The position numbers and the translations under genes were made by a program. DNA of 64,000 nt from Podospora bellae-mahoneyi (Eukaryota > Ascomycota > Sordariomycetes > Sordariales > Podosporaceae), in NCBI RefSeq assembly GCF_035222275.1, contig NC_085885.1:1984001-2048000 (forward strand), read 5' to 3'. Of the stretch, positions 1 through 11,435 are shown one piece after another. Under the pieces are notes generated by a model. That model had not been told where the DNA came from. It made no database searches and saw only the letters and a program-made list of their open reading frames with translations. Each line of letters opens with the position of its first letter. Positions within the stretch are counted from its first letter, which is position 1.

Positions 1-338
1 AACAGACAGATACATGTAGTCAATGTACAAAATGAAAAGTTTTGTAGATATTTTTCCCCGAGATGATGTGGTGTGATGATTTTAGTTCGGCATAATAACG
101 CCTTTTGATCATCGCCGATGATCCCAACCAGTCACCAGCAACGCCTCATTATGATAACAATACTTGATATTCCGTACAACCCTATAGCACTATGTATTCA
201 CATACACACAACCCCCACTCGAAGCAACGCTCGCCATCCCATTTTTCTTCTCCCAAAACCCCTACTCCAACCCAAACTCCCCCAACTCCATTTCACCACA
301 CTCCTCGCCCTCTGTCCCCCGCGCTGCCACCCCAAAAA
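1..338. other. Intergenic, 3' side of the Tah18 gene
   Basis: No gene is recognised. The stretch is AT-rich at its left end and becomes a C- and CA-rich run close to the end of the neighbouring minus-strand gene. It probably holds that gene's 3' UTR and polyadenylation region. Open frames here are low-complexity shadows. Confidence 0.6.
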
Positions 339-2827
339 TCACCACGTATCCTCCCAATAAACCACCCTCATTCCCAACCACCTCTCCCCCTCCTCCCTAT
401 CCCTCACAAGCTTCTCGCCCACCAGCACATCAACAAACGCCTTCCTCACCGCAATCGGCATCTTCCCCGCACTCCCACAAACAGCCACCACCGGCCCCCG
501 TCTCATCAACCCCGCCACCTCCTTCGCCCTCTTCCTAATCTCATTCTGCACATACCTCTTCCCCCTATCCGGATCCATCTCCTCCACGATCCCAAACTCC
601 ACATTCTCCTCCTCCTCCGTTTTGATCGGCTTCTCCCATACATTTCCCCCCTTCTTCTTCTCCTCCTCCTCCTTCTTCTCCACCGCCGCCGGCTCCTCCT
701 CATCCCTCGAAAAGCAAGGAAACACCGTCAACCCCTTAATATACCCCCACTCCCCTCCAAAGTGATAATCTTTATCCCTATTCCTCCCCCCATAAAACAG
801 CACCGTCTCCCCCACCTGAGTATCCACCTCGTACTCCAACCTCTCCTGAATCAACGCCCTAATGGGCGCAATCCCCGTCCCCGTCGCCACAGCAATAAGC
901 GGCCTCTGCACCGCCGTCGGCAACGGCATCATCACATTCTCCCCCCTTGACGGGCTGATCCTCACCGTCAAGGGCGTGTCCCTTGCAAGATACTTCAAAT
1001 ACCTCGAGCAGAGCCCCTGTCTCGGTTTCCGAATAATGGTCTTGTACTCCACCAGCGCAGCCAGAATCTCAATTCGAAGTGGAAAAACAGGTAGAGTCGC
1101 GTTCGGGGCGTCAGGGTCGTATTGGTTTTCGGTCAAAGAGGCCCCCCCGTTGCAGACGGAAAAGTCTCGATGGCGAATAACGGGAAACAAATCGAGGACT
1201 CGCTCGACCGGGATTTTCACGCCGGGAAAGTCAGAGAGGAGCTCGAGGATGGTGCGGCGGGGGCGGGAGGTGTAGTCGTAGAATTCTTGCTCGTTGCCCG
1301 GGAGGAGGAATTCCCACAGACGCTCGACTTCGTCTCGGTTCTTGGTGAAGAAGGTCAGCTCGCGGATAAAGTTCCGTTTCGGGATGGCGGTGATGTCGAG
1401 GTTGTCTGTCAAAATGTCGCGGAGGGTGGAAGGCTGGCCGTCCACCCTGTCAAAGACACGCTTTGGTTTGTTGGACATGTCCAGGGGTTTGTCAGCAACA
1501 TCGTTCCAGCCCATGAGGTTGATCAGCTCTTGGACGTCCTCGGGGTAGTTCTTTGGGTAGATCGACAGTATCGATTGGCCGCGCATGTCGCTGACCTTGC
1601 TGATGAGTTTCTCGCCGCCGTAGACGTCAAAGACAATGTGGCGGACGTCTTGCCAGTGGTCAAAGGGGGTGACTCTGGCGTTGTCAACCACTTTGGCGAA
1701 TACACCTTGAGGAATTGCCAGTCTGGTTGGTAGGGGAGTTCTCGGGCCAACCTTCTTGGTCGTCTCGAGAGAGTACTTGGATGGGTGGTCTTTGAGGATA
1801 TTGTTCTTGTCTAGGACGTCGACTGGCGTTCCCGTTCGGATCTCCCAGCTTTGGTCTTCCCGGGCTTCCCAGGCGGGGAAAGTGGCAGCTTGTCGCTGGT
1901 TGTGTTCGAACCGACGCTGGGATAGAGGCGCGGGGTTGTCGACATGGGAGTAAAGGGCGCTTTGGGTGGCGCTTTTGTCTGCTGGAAGGGGCTCCATTGT
2001 CGGCATAACCCGTACTGAATACTTTGGTGGAAGAAGCTGATTGTTGGAAATGGGCGCTGTTCCTTCGGGAAGTGGGTATTTCTCCAACAAAGCGGCCTTG
2101 AACTCTTCTTTCCAGGGAAGGTATATGCTGTCGATGCTGTCGATGGTTGCGGTGTATTGTTAGAGATATCAAGTAATCCGTTGAGCTGCCAATAAAGTTG
2201 AGATCAAAGTTGCTTACCCGTTGTTGTGGCGCTCGTCTGCCTCGGCAGCCCTAAAGAACTCTGTTGCCCCAAGCTGCAGGAGCCTCACTTGCAACTTCCG
2301 TGCTGCCCAGTTGAACCTGCATTGGCAGCTTTGTTAGCAAGTCATGTCCACGACTGAATAACAAGGCAAGCAAACTCACTTTCGATAACCGCTGTCACCA
2401 AGGCCGAATATCGCAAACTTGACAGGTCCGAGGCAGTTGCTGTTATTGAGTTTCTCTCGCCTAAGATTTTTCCAGAAATTTAGAGTATTTGTGGGCATGT
2501 CACCTTGCCCAGTTGTAGAAGTTACAAAGACCACCAGTGAGACTTTCAAGAGGTCTGACTGCAAGGTGAGTGGAGAGTCAGTTGGGGTCTTCAAGTGAAT
2601 AGAGTGTGAAGTTGCTCCCATGGGCATTGACCAACCAGTTTGAAGCTATCCATCTCATCCATCCTGGTATGAAAGTGCAGCCTCCGTGCCATGTCCTCGA
2701 GCTCTATTGCGATTTCCTCAGCATTTCCTGTCTCTGAGCCGTAAAGGATGGCCATGCTCCTCCCCTCGATTTCAACGGGCGATGCCAGTTGCGCCATCTT
2801 GGCCGGGCTCTCCACTTGTACACTCAT
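339..2827 (-). CDS. TAH18: NADPH-dependent diflavin oxidoreductase, Tah18/NDOR1 type
   Basis: Four exons: 2827-2636, 2558-2380, 2316-2218 and 2136-339, giving about 755 residues. The family passes electrons from NADPH through FAD and FMN to Dre2 for cytosolic iron-sulfur cluster assembly. Visible features: an N-terminal flavodoxin domain (YGSETGNAEE near residue 29, then TSTTGQGDMP and FGLGDSGY); a ferredoxin-reductase-type FAD region with HRDFSV near residue 480; an NADPH site (ATGTGIAPIRAL, then YGGRNRDKDY); and an aromatic C-terminus (VVYWEDTW). The protein is longer than the usual 600-650 residues, partly because of a Glu/Lys-rich insertion between FSRD and the VQNEI helix. The first 5' splice site (GTTGGT) is non-consensus but restores the frame. 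The coding strand becomes very G-rich towards the 3' end. The family call is firm; exon borders are moderately sure. Confidence 0.92.
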
Positions 2828-5421
2828 AGTATACCTTTGGATAGCGAGTCCGTCAAGATGACCGAGAATGCTGCTGGGTTGAGTGCTAATCTTCGAGTTT
2901 ATATGTTACTTGTGAGTGAGCTTGCCGCCCAAAAAATCGTAAGAGATGCTGAGTCATAAAATCTCCAAGCTTGATTCTTCAATGTGCGATGTCGTCGAAT
3001 ATCCGGTATCGTAAGTTGAATTAAACTTGGTCAATGGTGGTTGTAGAACTACAGAATGGTTTTACTGATTGATAAGGCTGAGCAGGAGCTTGAATGTGAG
3101 ATCTCCGTGGTTTATCGGATCGGTCCCGAAACCGGCCCGGCCCAGCTTTCGTCCCGCTATCCTGGAGCTTTGTTCCCGGATCGGACCTCCGAACATCGGG
3201 TTCCTTGCCGTCATCTGGGAGCATCTCCAGCTCGGCTCAAATCCCAAGAACAGAGGCCGTGCTTCTCCGCCTCCGTCTTCAAAAACCCTGAGCGCAAGGA
3301 CTCCATTCCCAGGGGCGAGTTTGCCATTCTCAGGTGATGTGATGTTGGACAATGCTCGAATCAAGGCTGGGGGCAATGAGGGGCAACGGGCAGCAATGAG
3401 GTCAAAAGCGGAGCCCGTTTATGGAGAGGTGGACACATGATAAACATCGCCGGCGCCGTGGTTCAGCTTCTTTGCAAATACAGCCTGACAGCCAAGATAT
3501 GCCCCTATTTCTATGGTCAGAGGGTTGCCCCTTTTTCTAATCTGGCTGTACACCTCAGCTGCATACGCATAAACAACCAGTGCAGAATCGTCGTGTCAAA
3601 GCACCAGTGAACGGACAGGATGGGGGCGGTGTGGATGGAAGCGTCTGGAAGCTGCCCTTGCCTCTCACCCTGTCGACCAAGGGCCCAGTGCCAATTTCCC
3701 CGCTAAAACGCCTGTCATGCCAACCCTGCCCTTGCGGGCCACTAACAGCAAAAGGGGCATCAGCCAATCGGGCGCCGTTGTGTCATCGGATTTGGCACAA
3801 TATCTCTTGTTTCCATTTTTCATGTGTGCGTCGTCAACCACTGCATATATCTTCAGAAAAAGAGAGAGGTGCAGGCTGGCGATCAGCATGATCTCTGATC
3901 ACCAACTCTCCCGTTGCCGAGCTGGTTAGGCATGGACCAGGCCTCTCTTTGCGTTTCCCGCAGCCGGGCGGGCCCCAAACTGAATTGGGCTTGTTCGCCC
4001 AAGCTCCCGGGTGGAATGAACCAAGACCAGACAAGGGTTTGTCTCCGAGCTCGCCAAGGGCCGTCGATGATCTCAAACCTCCAGCTTCCCATGAGTTGTT
4101 ATATACAGCTGGATGGATGGCTTTAAAACACATGATGGAGACTACAATGCAGCTCATGGGTGGTTTGTTTATTCAGCATATCGGAACCATCTTCTTGTGT
4201 ATATATATGTATTTATAATCATCTTCCACCAACACTGGCCCCCTGATAGAACTACCCGGGGCTCATGATTCATTTCCGTTTGGTGCAACCTCAACCGAGC
4301 GCCAGGAAGAGGGAGAGCGAGGGTGGTGCTGGTAGAGCCACGACACTACGGATATCGTCAACTAGCTTTGTATCATGACATCGACACTACACTCTTGTTG
4401 GTGAAGTGTCTATCTGAACACAGCCTCTGTATCTCCATGTCCATGTGGTGGGTGAGTAGAGTAGGTGCTCTTTCCGAGATGGAAATTCGTCTGATGTTCG
4501 CCATGGCTCCAGATAATACGATGGTCCAGAGCCACTTTCCTATTCAGTCAATGGCAATAGATCTCCTGAGCTTTGAGTGAAATCCGGAGCACGGGCCCCA
4601 TTGAATGAGGGGAGGTTTTTGAGATATATACTTTCCCTCTTCGACTTTGAAACTCTGAGGCTCATCACTTGACTTGGAATTTAAAAACCCACACAGAAAC
4701 GACAACCGCCAAAAACCTAATAAGCTAAACAATAAGTTGAGCTTCCTGCCCCGCGCCAAACCCACGGAACCGAACCACACCAAGACAAAACACACCGTAT
4801 TTTCTGTTTTCTCGACACAAACGAATAGTGAAGATCACCTATTGAGGTATGTACCTGCTAGACCTACGTGTTTCCACATCACCATATACAACACATCTTC
4901 ATCGACGAGCCTTGTCGTCTTTCGTCCTTCCTCCTTCCTCCTTCCCCCAGAAGTTCTGGTGGTGGGGCGCAGCACCACTTCACCACGCACCCCTGCCTTT
5001 GACTGCTGCCCTGCACTTTCCCCGGGCCCCACCTCCGTCTCCCACCCCCCAGGCAATTGCTGTTCAGGCCAGGTACGTACCGCCGCCACGCCTGCCACTC
5101 GGCCGCTTGCGAAAAATTATTTGAATTTTGGCCGCGCCGACTCACAGCTCTCCCCCTTCTTCCCTCTCCCCACGTCAACCACCAAGGATCGCTACAGCTT
5201 CAACCTTCGTCAACCACACCTCTCAAGACCTCTAGGGCTCCAAGCTACCCTATTCTAACTCCCCCCCAGACCCAGAGTCCAATTCTAATACTCGTTCCGT
5301 GAACGTCTCCCTCCATCACTACCTGACGCTTCACCCGTTGCCTTGCTCAACGAGTCATCACCCGTCACATCAACTTGTGGATCGACTCCATCAACACCAA
5401 CCGACATCCTTATCAATCACC
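2828..5421. other. Divergent intergenic region between TAH18 and the RRM gene
   Basis: This 2.6 kb region must hold both divergent promoters. The last 600 bases before the RRM gene are pyrimidine-rich and then rich in CA, as in strong fungal promoters and leaders. Open frames up to about 194 codons (for example 4674-5258, +) are Pro/Ser/Thr low-complexity with no domain. No RNA gene was recognised. Confidence 0.55.
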
Positions 5422-7027
5422 ATGTCTACCGTCGTGGAGAAAGTTGCTGACGCTGCTGCCGCGGCCGTCAATGACGTTACCAACGCTCTGGCCAACACCT
5501 CTATCACTGGCAAGACAGACGACAAGTCTGCCAACAACAACGATGCCGTCCTTGCCAGCGCTGCTGAAGGTCGCCGCCTGTACATCGGCAACCTTGCCTA
5601 CGCGACAACGGAGGGGGAGTTGAAGGAATTCTTCAAGGGCTACCTTGTGTAAGTTTGTTTGCTTTTTTTTTCTTTGTTCACACATGCATTGGTTGCCGTC
5701 AAGCACGGTGTCCGGGTCGACTCGAGTCGAGTTGCGCTTGGTGAGGTTTGTTTCCTGGTGTTGTTATTGTCGTTGCTGCTTGACCGCTGCTTCGCTTGAT
5801 GCCTGGTCCTGCCACTCCACCGCTGGCCACGTCTACCTTGCACCAGCACCATGGCCTCATGCGGCCCACAGCTCAGCGGGCTAGACCACGCCTGTTCCCC
5901 GCAGCCGGTCAAGCTTGGCCGTCCCTCACTGTTGACAAGCACTTTGTTTGAGCCATCGCTGACCATGTATCGCCTCGTGCAGTGAGTCCGTTTCTATCCC
6001 AAAGAACCCTCGCACCGACCGCCCCGTCGGCTATGCCTTCGTCGACCTCTCTACCCCCAGTGAAGCTGAGCGCGCCATTGCTGAGCTCTCCGGCAAGGAG
6101 ATCCTGGAGCGTAAGGTCTCTGTTCAGCTCGCTCGCAAGCCCGAGGCCAACGAGAAGACTGAGGGTGCCGGCGAGGGCACCAACGCTGATGGCACGCGCC
6201 GCCGCCAGTCTACCCGTGGTCGTGGCCGCGCTGGCCGTGGCCGTGGTGGACGCGCTCGCGGTGGCCGTGGCAGTGACGTAAGTTGTTGTCTTCGAGCTCG
6301 GTGCATGAGAGCTATCTCAAGCTAACACTTTTGCTCAGGACGAGAAGAAGGAGGACGGTGCTACCTCGGGCGACGCCGCTGAGATTGCCGCCGATACTCA
6401 GGTTCAGCCCCTGAAGGACATCACCAACGAAGCCAACACTAACCAGGACAAGTCTGGCAAGAACCAGGCTCGCACTGCCCGTGAGCGTCGTGAGCGTGGT
6501 CCCCCCGCCGATGGCATTCCTTCCAAGACCAAGGTCATGGTCGCCAACCTCCCCTACGACCTGACCGAGGAGAAGGTTTGTGATCATCGTCCCGGCTTCT
6601 TGCGTGCAACATGCTAACCCCCTTCCAGCTCAAGGAACTCTTTGCTGCCTACCAGCCCTTGTCCGCCAAGATCGCTCTTCGCCCCATCCCCCGCTTCATG
6701 ATCAAGAAGCTCCAGGCCCGTGGTGAGCCGCGCAAGGGACGTGGCTTCGGCTTCGTCACCTTGGCTTCCGAGGAGTTGCAGCAGAAGGCCGTTGCTGAAA
6801 TGAACGGCAAGGACATCGATGGCCGTGAGATCGCCGTCAAGGTCGCCATCGACAGCCCCGACAAGACTGACGATGACGTTCACGGTGCTCACGAGGCCGG
6901 CGAGAAGATCGAGGGTACTACTCAGGAGCAGGCTCCTGTTGCCCCGGCGGCTGTTGGTAACCCTGCCCCTGCCCCTGCCCCGGCGTCTGCCACGCCCGCA
7001 GCTGCTCCTGCCACCACCACTGCTTAA
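5422..7027 (+). CDS. RRM-RGG-RRM RNA-binding protein, Sbp1-like
   Basis: Four exons: 5422-5648, 5983-6277, 6339-6575 and 6629-7027, giving 385 residues. The first RRM has RNP2 RLYIGNLAY and, across intron 1, RNP1 PVGYAFVDL. A central Arg/Gly box (RGRGRAGRGRGG) follows. The second RRM has VMVANLPYDL and GRGFGFVTL. The tail is Ala/Pro-rich. This order matches yeast Sbp1, whose RGG box binds eIF4G and represses translation in P-bodies; that function is inferred from architecture only. Codon use is strongly C-ending, which suggests high expression. Intron 1 (334 nt) is several times longer than the other two and splits the first RRM. A nucleolar RRM protein of the same layout is an alternative. 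Gene structure is well supported because all junctions keep frame. Confidence 0.9.
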
Positions 7028-7959
7028 AAATGCTCAACCCTTGATGAGCATGGGGACGCAAGACGATATCGGCGGAGATGATGATGATGACTTCGTTATC
7101 TTTATCCGACTATCTTCTTAATCGTATGTATTAACTTTTTTGCGGTTGCATTTTTCACGACAGGGAATGGGTGGATGATTTCGGTTATGGTTAGACATGA
7201 AAATGAAGCGGCAGATGAAATAGTTTCCTGGGCGTCTGGTTCGAGGTTGGGGTTTCATAAGGGCTCCATTCACGGTTGAGACAACAGGAGGAGAATTATC
7301 TCGGCTTTGGCACACGAATACTCATTAATTTTCATGACCTCTTTGCCTGATTTTTTGGTGGAGTAGACGACATTTGATTCTGCGCAGTTCATCGGGTGGT
7401 GTACTATGGACATGTATGTATGTAGTGATGAGGCCAAAATGGGATCTCGGGAAAGTTGTTCTTTTGCAATATCATGACGATGGTGCCTGGAATGGTGTTG
7501 TGGTGGTTGTGAGCATTCCTGCAGGGGCACGGGGTGGAACAGTTTGGCGCCCAGAGTTCCAGAACAAAATTGATGGCACAGTCAAACTTGCAGCCTCACG
7601 GCGGCTGCTCACCATAATTTTATTGTATGGAACCATCACCGATCAACTCTCCATTACTTTCAGGTAGAGGTAGTGAGTGCTGAGAGTGAGGGTTGTGGAG
7701 CGTTGTGTGGGGGGTGGTGAGTGGTGAAAGTGAGAGTTATAGATGGTGGGAGTTTGGGTGGTGAGAATTGTAGATGATCGAAGTTATGGGGGTGGTAAAA
7801 GTGAGTGCTATGGGTGGTAAAGTGAGTGCTATGGGTGGTGAGAGGTGTGTGGTGAGGGTTGATCAACTCTGATTTGGTGAGTAGTCCAATTTCTGCCTCA
7901 CTATTCGGAGGAAAAGGTTTATGGGACGTTTGAAGCGGAGGCTGTATGTTGTCTTGCTG
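7028..7959. other. Intergenic, 3' of the RRM gene, with a G-rich short-repeat stretch
   Basis: The first part is the likely 3' UTR of the RRM gene. From about 7670 to 7860 the plus strand is a purine-rich run of imperfect repeats built on gggtggtgagtg and agtgagtgctatgggtggtaa. This run leaves the minus strand open across it (frame 7660-8568), encoding Thr/His/Ser low complexity that I do not accept as a gene. Confidence 0.5.
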
Positions 7960-10197
7960 CGTCCGTAGAAGTTTCTTGACTCTGTCATTGCTCAACTCGG
8001 TCAAGGAGTTGGAGCTTTGACGGGTGGGAGGGATGTGCCTGAGGAAGATCGTGGTGTTGTTGTGGATACCAAAGGACGAATTGGAGATGGAGAGTCTCAA
8101 GGAGGGGGGGGGTGAGAGGGTTGAAGGAGAAGAATGAGGCGCCTGAGGGGGCGAAGGAGGCTCTTGGGAAGGAGAAATCGGTTCTTGACCATGAGAAAGC
8201 TTGCCTCGAGAAGGAGAAGTCGGCTCTCGCAAATGAAAACTCGACTCCCGGAACTGCACTGAATAGGGTCGAGAAGGACAACACCCGGCTAGGCTGAGGA
8301 GCTTACCCAACAGAACGGAACGCTGCGTGGAAAGAATGCTGCGCTTGAGGATGAGAAGGCAGATCTTGAGAGTGAGATTGGTGTTTTGCAAGAGAATAAT
8401 GACAGCCGGATGGAAGGGAATGTTGATATTGGGGCTGCGAATGCGAAGCTTGAGTTGGATAATGCGAACCTTGGTGCGGCCCTTCAAGGATATGAGAGGC
8501 CGATTGGAAGGCAAAAATGAGATGGTTTCCAATCTCGAAAGGGACCTCACCAAGGCGACTGCTGACAATTAGAGCATTCGCAAGAAGTTGGACGATGTGA
8601 AGATGGGGCAGCGGGCTGCTATGGATGATCTGCGCAGGGAAAAAGCCAAGGTGATGGAGGTGGAGACAGAGCTAGAGGTGGTCAAGGCTAGGCTGGAGGA
8701 TGCGAACGCGACCAACGCCGAGTTTAGCAAGACGGAAGAAGCCCTTAACGATATGATTATTGTGCTCCGGGGACGTATCGCCAGACTGACTGAGGGGGCG
8801 GAGGACAACAAGTTGACTGAGCGGGTACTGCGGGCGGAAATATCCAGCCTCAAGTCGGAGCTACAAGCTCTGGAGGAGCAGAAGGAGGAGCTTCGCAGGT
8901 CGTTCAGGGATAGTCAGAGTGCTCTCTCGGACAGCACTGAGAAGGTGTCAGCTCTGGAGTCTGATGTTGTCATGAATAATAAGAAGCTCGCCATGGTCAA
9001 GAATTCGCTCGCTAAGGAGAAGGGCGCCCGGGCGGAGCTTGTGGGTGATTTGAAAGAGGAGCGCTCCAAGAGGAGAGATGTCGCTGCAGAGCTGGAACTT
9101 CTCAAGGAATTGTCAAAAGCGAAGGTTGAGCCAGCGGGAAAGCGGCTGAACTTGGCCAACCGGAAGATGATTGACCTCGAGGATGGAATCAAGGCTGCTA
9201 GGAGGGCGGCTGCTGATGCTGAGTCGAAGCTCGATGATGCCCAAGCCGAGATTACTTATCGCGACCGTCGCCTGGCGGCGGAGACGGACAGGTATCAAAA
9301 GAAACAGGCCGAACTTGAGGAGGCTGAGAGGCGGGAGGAGGACTACGACCCTGAGCACCTCTACAAACAGCTCGAATAGGAGAGAGCAAACCATGCCGCG
9401 AGCGTCTCCCGTCTCGAGGACGAAGTTGCTGATTGCGACAAGGAGTTGGCGGAGGAGAAGGCAAATCTGCCGCCAGCATCGTCCGTTTCGAAGCTGAAGT
9501 TGACGAACGTGATAACGAGTTAGCTGAGGAGAAGGCAAGGCATGAGCAAACAATTGGCAGCTTGGAGGCTGAGAAAGCTAGCCACATGGTTCCAAAGGGG
9601 GAACTCTCGAGGGAGATAGCAAACCATACGGCGACGGCCAATGCACTCACAGTTGAGCGGACCCAGCACCAGACAACGGCGAAGTTGCTTGCGACCGAGC
9701 AGTCGAACCACCAGAGTACAAGCAAAGCCCTCGCGACCGAGCAGGCAAACCACCGAAACACCATTAACGCCCTCATGACGGAGCGATCGAACCACCAGAA
9801 CACAAGAACCGCCCTTGCTACGGAGCAGACGAACCACAGGAACACGACCAATGCCCTCGCGACTGAGAAGATGAACCACAAGGCGACCGCAGATACCTTA
9901 GCCGCCCGGCGGAACGCCCACCAGCAGACGATGAACTTCTTGGCATCGGAGCAGGCAAATCATCGTAATACAGCCAACTCGCTCTCGTCGGTGAAGTCAC
10001 AGCTTAAAACGGCCAACAACACCATCACTTCGCTGCGCGTCTCGGGTTCACACGAGAAATGTGTTGTCATGAGCGGGGTGGAAAGGCTCATGGAGCGTTA
10101 CGGGAGACTCTTTGACAGGTACGAGAATCCACTTCCTCGAATTGGGAAAGACGTGGTACGACCGGCCGTACCCCGAAGGCTTGACCCAGAGGGCTAG
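7960..10197 (+). pseudogene. Broken coiled-coil protein gene
   Basis: Heptad-rich sequence continues across three plus-strand frames, so the locus looks like one decayed gene. Segments: 8112-8297 (KEALGKEKSVLDHEKACLEKE); about 8293-8518, shifted by one frame; 8478-9396 in the third frame, with an in-frame TAG at 8570-8572; a second TAG at 9377-9379 followed by more coiled coil (ERANHAASVSRLEDEV); then a shift near 9460 into 9433-10197. The last part holds eight 14-residue repeats and ends in a non-repetitive tail closing at TAG 10195-10197. Weak heptad fragments (KDELEMESLKEG) reach back to about 8060. Both stops would be Gln (CAG) if C had not become T, as in repeat-induced point mutation, although two events cannot prove it. 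No splice sites would rescue the frame cleanly. The original function is unknown. Confidence 0.72.
9646..9981 (+). repeat. 42-bp tandem repeat (14-residue units) in the coiled-coil pseudogene
   Basis: Eight consecutive units of 14 residues resemble LATEQANHRNTINA, for example LATEQSNHQSTSKA, LMTERSNHQNTRTA, LATEKMNHKATADT and LASEQANHRNTANS. Fourteen residues equal two coiled-coil heptads, so the array would have lengthened a rod. The units have diverged at the DNA level but keep frame through the whole array. Confidence 0.85.
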
Positions 10198-10360
10198 CGG
10201 CAAGTGGGTGGTCGAATGGCGCCGGGAGATATATGTCGATAATGACTAGTTTGAGGGATGTACGTAGGTAGTTGGGTACATAGTAATGGGTGCGGTCTCT
10301 GTCTTTGGTGGTCTGGGGGGTGGCTGTGGAGCTCGATTCAGGGGTTCAGGGGTCATTCAT

Positions 10361-10555
10361 GTAGAAGAGGGCTCAGTTGCCCTGCACTTTTTACCCTGGG
10401 TACAGACAACTCATTGGGTTTCTCTCTTCAATTTTCAGGCCTTGCGCCTGTGCAGGTAGTTTTGCCTGGCGTTCTGATCAGGGAGAGGAGAGAAGAGTTT
10501 GATATTGCTTGCTAACTCCTGCAGTGATGTTATGTTAATCTCGCAGTCGATTGAT
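10361..10555 (+). repeat. Diverged direct repeat, copy 1
   Basis: About 195 bp that align by eye with 10779-10966. Shared blocks include CTGATCAGGGA, TCTCTTCAAT, GTTTGA and TCTCGCAGT, in the same order with small gaps. A short open frame around LIRERREEF in this copy has a counterpart LIRERGEAF in the other, hinting at a former coding sequence. Confidence 0.7.
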
Positions 10556-10591
10556 TGGACACCCTGCCTACAAAATAATTGACAGAGCAAC

Positions 10592-10745
10592 AGTAAGTTG
10601 ACCTCTATTATTACTATGAACCATGCCTTGAAGGATAGTTACCAGGCCTTTAAACACAATTAACAGCCCTTTAGAGATATTTAGAAGGCCTAATGACTAT
10701 CCTTCAAGGCATCATTTACAATATGATATGGGTTAACCTACTTGT
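10592..10745. repeat. Large imperfect inverted repeat (hairpin or MITE-like)
   Basis: The left arm (10592-10654) and right arm (10684-10745, reverse complement) share GATGCCTTGAAGGATAGT-like cores, flanking AGGCC and outer GTAAGTTGACC / GTAGGTTAACC ends. The arms are about 60 bp with a loop of about 30 bp. Many mismatches are transitions. There is no transposase and no convincing target-site duplication, so the element class is uncertain. Confidence 0.72.
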
Positions 10746-10778
10746 GTACATTAACTGTTTTGTGGTAAACGTGGCTAC

Positions 10779-10966
10779 GTATAAGAGTGGTCAACTGCCT
10801 TACATTTCACCTTGAACAAACTCATCGCTTTCATCTCTTCAATGACCAGCTCACTGTACTCGTGAAGATGGCGTTTTGACTTCTGATCAGGGAAAGAGGA
10901 GAAGCGTTTGACATGTAGCTTGCGAGCTCCTGCCACGAGGTCCTGTTATTCTCGCAGTTAATTGAT
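10779..10966 (+). repeat. Diverged direct repeat, copy 2
   Basis: Second copy of the repeat seen at 10361-10555, lying 33 bp to the right of the hairpin. It is about 80% similar over its right half and lower on the left. Ends do not show LTR-type TG...CA borders. Confidence 0.7.
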
Positions 10967-11435
10967 AAAGTTGGTGGTAGGATGTCGCGGCCAGGGGAAG
11001 TGGGGCTGGCCACTGATACAAGAGACGAATTAAGAATTGATGGTCGGAGCTCTGCTGTCTTTGTTAGAAATGTAAACTTCTTCGCCAAATACTGTGTCAT
11101 CGGACATTATTAGGTACCTTAGGTAGCTAGCACTGGCAGATTGTTTTTTTTTCTGGCACACCGGAGCCGATTCGTGGCTTTTTTGGGTGGTGCCGTGCGG
11201 TAGGTTGGGCGGGAGCTGTTCAATTTCGCGGGCTGGAACTCAAGCGACACGGCCGCCCTTTTTCCCCGTTTGGTTTCAAACGCCACGCGACAACTTCCGA
11301 CTGCTTTCTTTTGCAACACACCGACTGTGATGCAACGCAACGAACCCCCCCGAATAAATAACGACGAGATTTGATTGCAAACATTGCCGAAACAACAGAA
11401 CAGTACAGAGGGAAACATATACAGAAGGAAGCAAG

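Larger units (their letters stand above)
10198..11435. other. Intergenic with decayed repeats
   Basis: Gene-free stretch between the pseudogene and the ArfGAP gene. It contains the direct-repeat/hairpin/direct-repeat arrangement listed separately. The right end (about 11110-11435) is the promoter and leader of the ArfGAP gene. No supportable coding region was seen. Confidence 0.55.

Noticed and set aside
192-950. Plus-strand 252-codon frame, Pro/His-rich
   Set aside because: It is the antisense shadow of the G-rich 3' end of the Tah18 gene.
4674-5258. 194-codon plus frame upstream of the RRM gene
   Set aside because: Thr/Ser/Pro-rich sequence from a CT-rich promoter, no domain, no start context or splice pattern that supports a gene.
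7660-8568. Minus-strand open frame of 302 codons
   Set aside because: It encodes Thr/His/Ser/Pro low complexity and lies opposite purine-rich repeats and the coiled-coil pseudogene, whose plus-strand heptads make better protein sense.
10361-10966. Solo LTR or LTR retrotransposon
   Set aside because: The direct repeats lack TG...CA ends, primer-binding site and coding sequence between them; only a hairpin lies inside.
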